From positions 4,154,001 to 4,218,000 of the forward strand of contig NC_062245.1 of NCBI RefSeq assembly GCF_905475465.1: a stretch of 64,000 nt of DNA. The letters run 5' to 3'. A program made the position numbers and the translations under genes. Under the pieces are notes generated by a model. That model did not search any database and was not told where the DNA came from. It saw nothing but the letters and a program-made list of their open reading frames with translations. Within the stretch, counting starts at the first letter, position 1, and each line of letters begins with the position of its first letter. Positions 45,801 through 57,800 of the stretch are shown piece by piece. Origin of the DNA: Pieris napi. Lineage: Eukaryota; Arthropoda; Insecta; Lepidoptera; Pieridae.

Positions 45801-48800
45801 GTCCGAATACACCTGTTCTTTTGGTGGGATGTAAGAATGATCTGCGCTACATGTATAGAGATGAGACATATTTGAACTACTGCAAGGACAGAAGTCCTTT
45901 TATAAGGTACAGGCATGTTTGAAAATAAATACATATATGTATACATATTATATTGTATATATGTCAGCCAGGGATAATTCATTGTAATATCCCCTTTTTA
46001 TAATATATTGTGTAGATTTTTTTTATTTTAATCCATCTACAATCAGCCTCTTGGCTTTTATCAGATTTTATGAAATGATGGCAATTAGGGAATGCAAATC
46101 CAAGAATTTTGAATTTCCCTCCGTAATTCGTAAACTATCAGACTGCGGCAAGTTTCGCACTTCTCAGCAGATACACACAGTCCGCCGTTGTGTAGATTAC
46201 CTACTATAAAAAATACACTAGAGATTTATTTCAAAGAAGAAATGCTATATTATCTAATTCTCAAAAAATTTTTACATTAATTTTTATAAATTCACATAAT
46301 ATGTACGATGAGGATGTATACTTTAAAATTATAGAAACTCTACTAAAATCTTAACGGGCAAGGACTCATTAAGTTCACCCAACATTATAATTTTTTTTAT
46401 CAATAGCTTAACCATGGCTTCTATAAATATATACATTTTTAAATATAAACAGTTTTATTATAATAATAATATAGTAAAAGTTTAAAAATAATTGGGTTAG
46501 TTAGGTTATACACCACTCTCATCATCAATCTAGGGCATTGCTCAGACAAAAAGATTAAATCATTAAAACAGGTCAAGCCAAAACAGTTTAATTTTTTTTT
46601 TGCCCAGCCACGAATACTCTTTTAAGGGGTTTTCAAACTTATGGTAGAGCTTCATGCTTCTACTTCTACTACTACTTCCAGGGCACCGCGAAAAAGCGAC
46701 CTAGTGATGCCGGATCAGGGCCGGGCGTTAGCTCGCGATTTCGGTATCTACTACTACGAGACCTCCGTCTTTACATACTACGGTGTTAACGAGGTGTTTG
46801 AGAATGCTATTCGAGCTGCATTAATCGCGAGGAGACAGCAACGCTTCTGGATGACCAATCTAAAGAGGGTACAACGGCCGCTGTTGCAGGTATCTAGCAA
46901 TACAATTTGGGGTCAATATATTTCATTTCTTAGCGGTATATTACAAACCAGAAAAAAATGTTTATTTGATTACAGAAAAAAATTCTATTTTGTTAACGGA
47001 ATAAGTAATTTTTATAGTAAAACTAGCTGACCCAACAAACGTTGTTTTGCCATGTATTTTATTTCTAAGAAACATTGTTTTAGTTCACAGTAGTTTAGGG
47101 GTTTAATAGTTAGTTTAGGGGTGAAAATAAAGGGTTGTATGTATTTTTGTATGTTGTATCATAAAAATATAGAAACAAAAAAAATGTCTAAACATTAAAA
47201 AAAACATGTGTTGGGGTGGACACCCCTTATCACTTAATGGTTTGTAATATAGAAGTAGCCGATTCTCAGACTTACTGAATATTAATAAGAGTCGGTCGAG
47301 CTGTTTCGCAGGAGTATGGGAACGAACATTGTGACACGGGAATTTTATATATATTAGATTGTGCAAACCTTTACTGAAATACAGTAATAATAAACTGATA
47401 ATTATCCTGATCTAATACTCTAAATTTTGCGGTAAAAAATAAGTCTTAAGGAATTAAGGACGATAAAAAGCTTAAAAATAATCCAAAACTTGTACTTATC
47501 ATCTTCTGAAGGAAGTCTATGTCTTCCTTATATTTTTTGTAGAATTTGGTAGGTTGGTAAGTAGACAGTTTCTGTGGACATTTCATAGATTTTTTTTCTT
47601 TTAAAAGACAATTCACACCAATTGACCTAGTCCCATGCTAAGTTGGTGAAGCTTGTGTTATGGGTACTAGGCAACGGATATACATACATATTATAGATAG
47701 ATAGATATATAAATACATATTTAAACACCCAAGACCTAAGCACAACATCAAATGCTCATCACATCGATGTTCGTTTCAGCCGGGGATATAACCCGGGACC
47801 CATGGACTCGCAGTCAGGGGTACTAACCACTAGACCAATGAGTTGCCAAAGATTGTCAATACATTTGGCAATACATTAAGCTCGAATGACATCGGAACTA
47901 AATTTGATTTGTTTCGAAACACTAGCGGAACGCTCCTCAAGTTTTCCATACAAACAATTCTATTATGTGAACTTTTTGAAGTTACTTATAAATCGTGTTT
48001 ATACAACATACTCTAATAAATGTTTCAGGCTCCATTCCGACCACCTCGGCCTTTAGAGCCAGAGGTGACGATAGTCAGTAGTGTGTACCTTGAGGATATG
48101 ACGACGCTACTACGGCAGCAGGTGACTTATATTCAAAACCTTTGTTAGGCACAGAAGGCTGATCGTACTTATATGTATATATATATATATAAATTATATG
48201 TCGCAGTAAAGTAGTTAAATCAGAGAGTTAATTGAATCTCTAGACATTTAATTAAATATCGATATTCAATCAACTTGCTAGGGTTTTGATTTAAATAAAG
48301 CAGCGTCTTATAAGTTTCATACATACTTATTAAAATACAGCACAGTAAAAATCTGTGATGCGCCAAAACAATAACCTATAAATATTTAAAAGGATTCGTC
48401 AATAGTAAAAAAAAAAGTTTAAGTGTCCTAGAAAGTAAAGTGGAAGAAATGATCTTAAAAAAAATACCCAATGTTGTTTCGGATTGTACTTAAGAGACCA
48501 TCGGTTTTTAAAAAAACAAAGGAGGTTATCAATTATCAACTTTTTTTTTGTATGACAGTACTTTTCGGATATGGTGATAATCTGTGGCGCGAAGGGATTT
48601 CCGGTACATCGAGCGCTGCTGGCAGCCGCTTGTGAAGTTTTCCGCGGGCTTCTTACAACCCACTGCGCTGCTGATTTACCACGCAGCTCCAGCGAAAGTA
48701 GCATGGTATATTATATATAATCTGCCTTTTCACACATTAGTACTCATTAATTTGACCACAGAAAGAAAATTATGAAATTTAAAATACTGGTTGATTAAAA

Positions 48801-51800
48801 TTCAAAAAAGTGAAAAGTCAAAATCATTTATCCATATAGGTAACACAATGTACACTTATGAATCTCAAAAAAATATATTAATGTAATTAAAGGAAGCTAC
48901 GGTCAGAGTATAATACGTGGTACAGTGGTACCTCGATATACGACTGGGAATAATTATTATTATATTAGGGAATATTGAGATACGAGAAATCGCAAACTGT
49001 ATACATACAGTATGCGATTAACAGTTTCTCCCACCATAGACTAGAGCTCAGTCTGTTTGCATGTTTCCCTGGTTTTCGAAGCATTTTTGATAAGTTGGGT
49101 ACGCGTTTATTGCTTTTTGTACATTTGCAACTGAAGTGGTGTTTTGGGAACTGAAGGAATTAAGGGCATTTCAATGTGGCATTCAGTTTCATGGGCAGTT
49201 TAATTCAAAGCAATTTCGATGGGGAAAATTGCTTTGAATTACACAATTATTAGTATAGAGATACCACTGTATATAGAATTAGCTATAAAAGTTACGTAAT
49301 TATAGACTAAACTGTATACATATACAAATTATAGGGGTGTTTTTTTTTATTTCAAAAAAATTAAGGTAAGCAGTATGGGTGAGGCGACCACGGGTGACTT
49401 TAATGAGGACACAGAATATTTGATCAGACAAGACCAAGCGAAGCAAACCAGGTAAGTTTAATATTTGACAGTTATATATATACATAGTTGTATTATTGAA
49501 GTTTACTCCTTAAGAAACGATTTGAGTTATAAGGCCCGGTACGGAAATTTTATGAGTAAAATCAAGTGTAACACGAAAAGTTGAGGCGTTATGTAGAAAG
49601 TTTTGACAGCCACGTTACAACATTGTCAGTGTTGACAGGTGTAAAAAATAAAAGTAGATTGTCTAGCGTGCCATAGAGTTTTGTCAATAGTAATGGTCAG
49701 TGAAATTAAAACTAAAAAGATTGTTCATTCTTATTCTTCTCTTACTATAACTTTGGTCACAGAAAGAAAATCCTATTTGGGCATAGATGATGTAGGTACG
49801 TTTTATTACTACTACAAACATTTATATTATAAAAACATATATTCTTACCACCTTTAGTATGAAAATATGGTCGACAGCCACAGAACATCATCGCAATTTT
49901 ATCGTTCGTAAGGAGTAAACTTCAATCGTGCGTCGTAGCTGACACACACACACTTTTTTTTATTCCCAAGAACTATTCGTCTTGTATTCGTGTTACAATC
50001 GTCCTAGGCAGGTAACAGCAGAGCCTTATACGCTTAAGATTCTTTAATAAAACCTAGTTAAAATACTGAAAAAAATGGGTTAGTGGTTAGATATTTAATA
50101 ATATTATGTTCTCCTATATCAGCATTTTATAACTCTAGGTATATGAGATACTTTACATTTTATAACTCTAGGCTTTAAGATATAAATTAAGTGATAAATG
50201 TAGGGTATGGGAACAAATAAAGCGTCGTTCTTCGTGTCAGCTCGTGGGAGAAGCGCGGCCTGACGTATGCAGACGCGTACACCATCCAGCCATACTTTCG
50301 CTTAAGATCGTTCGGGTAAGTAAATGAATAAATAGTATGATAGACATATGCATATCATTTATAACTAACGAAATACGCATACACACAAAATAATAATCAA
50401 AAAAAGAAAAATAACAAAAATTATGGAAATAAAAAAAGGAATAAGGTACGTTTTAATTGTATAATGTGTGTGTGTTATGGTTGTAACTAACCCTGGCTCA
50501 GCATTATGCTGTGGAGTAGACGAGTTCCACGGCGCTGGTCATTCTGACAGAGACCACAATCACCACAACTGAAACTAACTAGTTTGCTCCTCAGACGCAA
50601 AAAAATAGTAGAAAAAATAATAATTGTAAAAATTAAATTAATAATTTTTATTTGATTTAAAAATTTCTGAATATTTTTACGTTTGAAACCTAAATGGTGA
50701 ACGTATACATTTGAAGTATACGTTCACCTTTAAACATCACGAACGTGTCGAACTTGACCCAACTTCATATATAGCTTATCTACTTACTTAGAGAAACTGA
50801 CCGTGGTTAATACAGAAGGCAATCGCGTGACCGTTCACCAACCAGATATACCGATCAAGTAAAAGATTCATCGTCCTCAAAACTGTACCCAGTAAACGAG
50901 CAGGGACAGGTTAGTGGAAACAAATAGTCAAGATGTTTCCTTGCTGACCAGGACGCTACCGAATAATCTTACAAACGATGTTCGCCTCAAATCAAAAATT
51001 TAAGCGAAGACAATAAAAAGATATTGCACTCATAGTTAGCTCGATTTAGTCTTAGGCATCAAGATTGATACATAAAATTGTTTTGCGGCCTTACGTGCGC
51101 ATGAGTGTGTGAGCCCATCCACCAATCACGAGTCTAGCGCTTGATAGTACGCGGGTCATGTCATGGGTGGTCTCATGATGGCATGATATGCTTCGATTCG
51201 TGACGTCACAAGTGAAGTGAGCCTGTGCCTCATTTAGACCGAGCTAGCCGATGAACTGGTTACATTATCTTGACAGTATGACCCAGGAATCACAATCGTA
51301 TACCACAATCATTTTGATTTAATATAATTCCAGTGTGAAAAAATTCAGCATGCTACATCCCAAACGCAGACAATAGTAACGATGAGCAAGTTGATATCAT
51401 CTAGTGTGATGCAGGAAGTCATAAACTTCATATACACTGGTGCTATTCACGCAGCTGCCTTCAAACAACAGGTATTTATTATATATTTATTTAATTTTTA
51501 AATTATAAGCAGCGGAATTGATTGGCTTCTTTGATGCTCTAAAGGCTTGGGACACACTTGGTTTTTAACTTGAATTATAAAGTGTATTTAATATATGGAG
51601 TTTACAGTTGCTTGTTTTATTATTAGTTATTAGATGCAGGTATATAATTTTATTGTATTTTTAATTGTCCAACAGTAATTACTGTAAGATAATAATTATG
51701 TAATAGTGTATAATAACATTCAAAGTGGTATAGCACTTATAGTCATTTGGTTCGAAAAATATTGATTACCTGTAAAGATTTCCGGGTGTTTTGAATGTTG

Positions 51801-54800
51801 GTAATTTTTGTAGATTCTAATATGCTTGTGGCTAAAATTCGTGATGGAGCATACTTTGAGACGCCTAAATTATTGACATTATGAAAAAATTTAATTCATA
51901 AATTGTAGGTAATTGTTTTGTTTCATTTTATATATATAACTTTTTTATCGTAAAATGAGTCAGTAATTAGTTTGTCAAAAAACTGTTTTATGACACCGTT
52001 TTTTCAATATGGCGGCCCGAGCGGCAAATATACGAGGTGGCATTTGGAAAGAGCACATCAAAATCTATTTAATTACAAATTTCGATAACTCATGGATAAC
52101 TTTCAAGACAAAACTACCAATTGACTGAATGACTGAATTATTAATGCAAAAATAATGATGTCTCTGTTATGGCAGGAGTAATTTTATTTCAATAATGTTA
52201 GTGGTTGATATTGACACAAAGACATGTGTCGAAATTGTACAGTATTAATTTTTGTGTACATTTTCTGTTTAAAATTATGATTAAAATAACATACCTAATA
52301 CGGCTTAGACGTTTTTTTCAAAAGGACTACTTTAAAAAAAAAATAATAACCTCAGTGTGCCTCAGCCTTTAGCTTGTTTCAGTAGATAGAACCTCCCAAC
52401 TGAGTCAAATTCATTGCTGCTTTATACACAAAGCTTCGTTATGTTATTCTATGTATTTAAGCTTTCGATAATTCAAAATTTAATAAATATAATAATAAAT
52501 TAATAATATTTCCTGCAGTCCGGTGCTATTGGATTATTACTGGTAATTGTTATTATTAAATAAATCATAATAATTATTAATTTTACATTATTATTTATTT
52601 TATTATCACACTCGCTTTTATTTGGGTATTTTTGCTTTTTCCACACTTTTTCTATCTAAAATGCATGGGTGTGTAGATATAATAAAACATTTTCTTATTT
52701 AAAAATACATTTTTATCAACATTTATTATAATAAGTTATACCTGATAAAATAAAACTGTATTTTATTTGTGTGCATTTATTATATAATATTATATTAATA
52801 TTAAGAACATTTTTATCCCTACTATAATGAAATAAATATGTACGCCCAAAGTGAACGCACCGTTCGAAACAATACGTACACTTTTAACGTAAATTCTATA
52901 CAAAATTTGAGTAGAGTAAGCTTCATACGTACTTGGAACTTATAAACGAAAGTATAATCGTTTGTTTCTAAAAATATGCTTCGTAAAAAAACACAATTGT
53001 ATGGCAGTGTCCACGCTGCTAATAAATAAAACTAATAATAACTCTTAATATTATCTAAGTATAGATTCATTTATGCGTGCAAGTGCGTAGGGTACAAGGT
53101 ATATGACAAATGGTAGTAGTCTTAAAACTTGTGTAACTTTAAAGTTTGAAGGAAAAAAAAATATTTTGCACGATTTGGATAGTTTCCTGTTTAACAGCTA
53201 CTCCTTGCGGGTTTCGGAAAGAGATTGGCTCTTTCAAGCGTCGATTGCAGCTCCTGACACAATGCAACCACATATGACAAAACTATATGTTTAGTTTAGA
53301 CAGTTGTTAAGACATCAGTTTAAGAAAATATTCTTGTGATGGGAATTCCTTACTACGATAATATGTGGAAAGACAAAAAAATATCTAAGAAATATTATTA
53401 CCATAAAATATAATATTCCGTTCTCGCAGTTACACCGAGCTCTTAAGCTATGTTGGAACATCAAGGGAAAATATTTTTTTTTATAACAAATTTGTTGTGT
53501 AAAAACAGGAAATACGTCAAGCGGCCGAGTTGCTGGGATTTCCGGAACTGACCAAATTGTGTCAGTTCATATTAGACCAACATCTGCTGTTTGATAAAGG
53601 ATTCATGTTGCAGTTTCACACGGTAATGAAATACATAATAATTGTAATATAATTAATTTTTTTAACCAATAAGATAGGTTTACTATAGACCACGAAACGT
53701 TGAGACCATAGATCTATCAATTGACGATTTGGATCGTTTTGGAACTATTTTTTACTGGGTTGTTGCCGTTTTCAATATTTACATAAAATTTGTGAAGGTA
53801 TTATTATATTATAATAAAATTATTATTATTCCACTAAAACAGATACATATGTATACTGAAGTAGTTGGAAAGCTATTTGCAAAGATATGAAGTTAATATA
53901 ATAATAACCAAACAGTAACATTGTATGTCTAAATCAAATCAGTATCTCTTATTTATTTTCCAAATATTATAATTTATAATATACTAGCTGACCTGGCTAA
54001 CTTCGTTCCGCCCTACAACCTTATAATATCGTTGTTACTTTAATTTAACTTATTTTAGGATTTCATTAATGTTAAGTATTACATTAATACAACTTTTTTG
54101 CAAAAGCAGAAATGTTTTATTGCTTGCCATTGTGAAAGAAGAATGGCAGTTTTACACATTAGGCATCTTCTCTCTAGCGTCAATATGGCGATACTGCATG
54201 TTAAGCACTTTCTGATATCCAACATATTTTGATCAGGATCAAAGCATGGTTATGCATCTCCTCATTCACCTCAAGATCGGAATTTCTTGAACTGACACGA
54301 ATTCGACGTAAAATGATGCGTAGTTTCGTCAACAGATGGCACCATATGGTTTTTGCATTCGTAAAATTAATTAATTTATTTATTGTTATTCGATAACCTA
54401 TCCGATATTTTATTGCTTATTCTGCTATTCGGGATGGAAACAAATCCAACAAATCAAAAACCATGGCAATCGGTCCAGCCGTTCTCGAGTTATAAGTGTT
54501 GTAACAAACACGACTTTCTTTTATATATATAGATTAAGTATGAAGATTACTGTCGAATTACAATGAAAAATAAAGTTCATTTACCACAGCAATTACCTCA
54601 AATCATTCAAAAGTATGGCCCTATAAATATATTAATAAAATAACTAAGTATTTCTATATAGCCTCTTCCGGGGCGGGTAGGAGAGGCCCTAGACCGCGGC
54701 TGGTTCGCTGACGTGTCCTTCGAGTTGGACGATGGGTTGCAGTTGGCGCACCGTGCACTGCTCATGGCACGATGTGACCCCATGAAGGCCATGTTCCATG

Positions 54801-57800
54801 GACACTTTAAAGAGAGCACTTCACGCCTGGTAATATAAAAGTTCCTAACTACTTTTGCCATAGGAAAGTATTCCATTAAGGGTCTGTTTCACAATGTACG
54901 GATAAGTTCTACATAAGTTCCAAATAAGCTATTTATTACTTATTGTTAGGATAAACACTATTGTTGCGTTTCACGACTGTCAGATAGCGCTATTCGTCAC
55001 ATAAAGTCTATCATAAGTTATGAGTACTATGAAGTGTCAAATAGCACAATTTATCTTCCAAATAATTTGTGTGTTGCATAGCTATTTGGTACTTTATCCA
55101 TACATTGTGAAACAGACCCTAAGAATCTCTAATAATAATTATAATTTTTAGTATGTTATTTTCAAAAATCAACCAATTTTATTATACAATATACATGTTT
55201 CCTCCACAAGTACGTGGATGCCCATATCATAAAAATTACTGAATCTATTCATAAACATTGATGGCCCGATGGGAAACTATAACACCACTAGATTAGGCAT
55301 TGCACAAATAGTTTTATTTTATTTATTTACACTTTATTGCTTTATGATATAAAAATTTTATACTTTACTGGTTTTACTTAGAAGAAACTGGTTTCGGCCG
55401 AACATTCTTCTTTTTTGCTTTATAACTTTAAGATAAAGAAAACTTATGTATCGGCCGACTAAATTCATTCAACAAATTCAACAGTTTTCAATATTACAGT
55501 GATACAGGTATTAATTTAAAATTATTTTTTCAGATCACATTTCCAGGTGTAAAAATGTACGCATTTCATATCCTGCTGTGCTACATATACTCGGACAAGA
55601 TACCTCCAGTTGAGCCCACCAGGTGTCTGGAACTGCTGGAGCTGGCAAATAGACTTTGTATGGACCGACTGGTCACTTTGGTGGAAGCTAGGGTTATCGA
55701 CCATTTGCAGCATCAAGATAGGTGAGTGTGAATAGTTTATTTGGCCGTCTTCCAGACCTTCTTCGCGTTCTTTAAGTATTACGACTCAGTAGTTACGAGT
55801 TAACGACTCATTGGTCTAGTGGTTAGTAGCCCTGACTGCGAATCCATGGGTCCCGGGTTCGATCCCCGGCTGAGACGAACATATCGATTTGGTGTTGTGC
55901 TTAGGTCTTGGGTGTTTAAATAAATATTTATATGTCTATCTTTCTATAATATGTATGTATATCCGTTGCCTAGTACCCATAACACAAGCTTCACCAGCTT
56001 AGCATGGGACTCGGTTGGATGGTGTGAATTGTCTTAAAAAAAAAAATTGTTCCATCCGTTATGTTTGATTATGCCGAGCGCAACCTTCCGCGATCACATT
56101 TGATTCTCAAAAGAAAAATGGTCAAATCAATTTTATTCCTGTCAACGGTATATTTTAAGTAATATAGGGAGCGTTCAAGTATTACGTAACGAATTTTAGG
56201 AGGGGGGGGTCCTTTTGTAAAACGTTACGATGCGGGGCGGGGATTGAATGACGCGTTATTGTTTATATTATTTTCTACTTACACCACATAATAGTAATTA
56301 AAGAGTCACTAGGTGGTCACGAAACGTTTTACTAGACTTGGATACAGTACTGTACTTGGGTCCTGAAAAACGTTACGGCGAGTTCATGGGGGAGGGGGGA
56401 TCAATAATCTCCAGAAATTGCGTTACGTAATACTTGAACGCTCCCATAGTCATCGGGCAGCGTCTTATTCTAAACTGTGCTTTCAGAGTTGGGGACGACG
56501 ATCAAGTTGTTGAGATCGCACTATCTCTGTTGGAGCCTGTTAAGGTAAACCATAATATATAGAAAACAATTTAAAAAATTTGTTGAAACTGTTACCTAAG
56601 TTGCAGTTAGCATAGGATTGAGTCAAGTTTAGTGGGCAAACATACTTCCATCTCTGCATAATAAAATATAATCTACAAAAGCAAACAATATTTCAGTTAC
56701 ACAACGCACATAATCTGTGGTCGTGGTGTCGTTGGCGCCTGTGTGCGGCGTACGACCGCGTGTGTCGCGCACGTCATCTCAGTGTCGCTGCACGGGAATA
56801 CCTAGCTGATAACCGCTGGCCTCCCGTTTGGTGAGATTTCTATAATACTTTTTCGAGTTTACTCCTTAAAGGCCGATTTACATTATCTTAGTGTTTAGGA
56901 GAGTGCTTTAGGATAGTACTTTAGTAGAAACATGTAAACGCTACTTGCTTTAGTAAACGCTACGCTAAAGAACTTGCCTTTCAACTTGTACTAAAGCACT
57001 CTCCTAAACACTAAGATAATGTAAATCGGCCTTAAGAAACGATTTGAGTTGTAAGGCCCGGTACGCAAATTTTATGAGGAGTAAAATCAAGTGTAACACG
57101 AAAAGTTGAGGCGTTATGTAGAAAGAGACAAACATATATATCTGTAGGATTGAACGTGTAAAAGAATGAGATGGAATACATTACACAGCGTATCTCATTC
57201 TCGGGGTCTCCTCTTTGCGCTATACTTCGTAGTCTCACTGTATAGTTCACTACCTCCAGTCTGAGAGTTGAATGTGTGCGTATGTTTGTACGTGTGTGTT
57301 GCGCGCCTGCGTATTACGAAGTTCTGCCACAACTTGTATACTGCTGCCGAGTACAGGGTATGCATGCTGTATAATAAATGCATATAGTAGCATTTATTAT
57401 TATTTATATTGTTTTGTAACATACTTTATGTAATACGCTTTATTGAAGTAATATAAATAATCCGAATAATTACAGATATATGTTTGTTTCTCTTATCATT
57501 TTAGCAGATGCGTTAATTTAACCTTTTTTTTTATTCGATATATATCATAATTATCGTTCGTAAGGAGTAAACTCTAATCGTGCGTCGTAGCTGACACACA
57601 CACACTTTTTTTATTGGTCAATTTTTCCGTATTTTCCATTTTAGTTTTTTGATTCGGTGTCTATAATTTTAGTTTGTTTTCTTATTGTTGTTAATCGAAC
57701 TTTCAAACAGCTTTATAATTGAAATAATTTGAAAGTATTTTTTCTATCGTATTTTTCAGGTATGTGAAGGAATATGATTACTACCAGAAGTGCCTCGCGG

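Noticed and set aside
48584..48775. Plus-strand frame overlapping RhoBTB exon 7
   Set aside because: It is in a different frame from the exon that encodes the BTB strand-helix sequence; a shadow.
50241..50315. RhoBTB exon 9 starting at the acceptor GTGTCAG (50240)
   Set aside because: That start leads to a stop in the next exon. The acceptor at 50203 gives an open frame through VWEQIKRRSSCQLVGEA and RVHHPA, in phase with both neighbours.
55798..55875. Possible tRNA gene (A and B boxes present); likewise at 47.8, 59.1, 32.5 and 23.3 kb
   Set aside because: The cloverleaf is not intact and each is followed by a shared non-tRNA tail found in other copies, so these are tRNA-derived SINEs.
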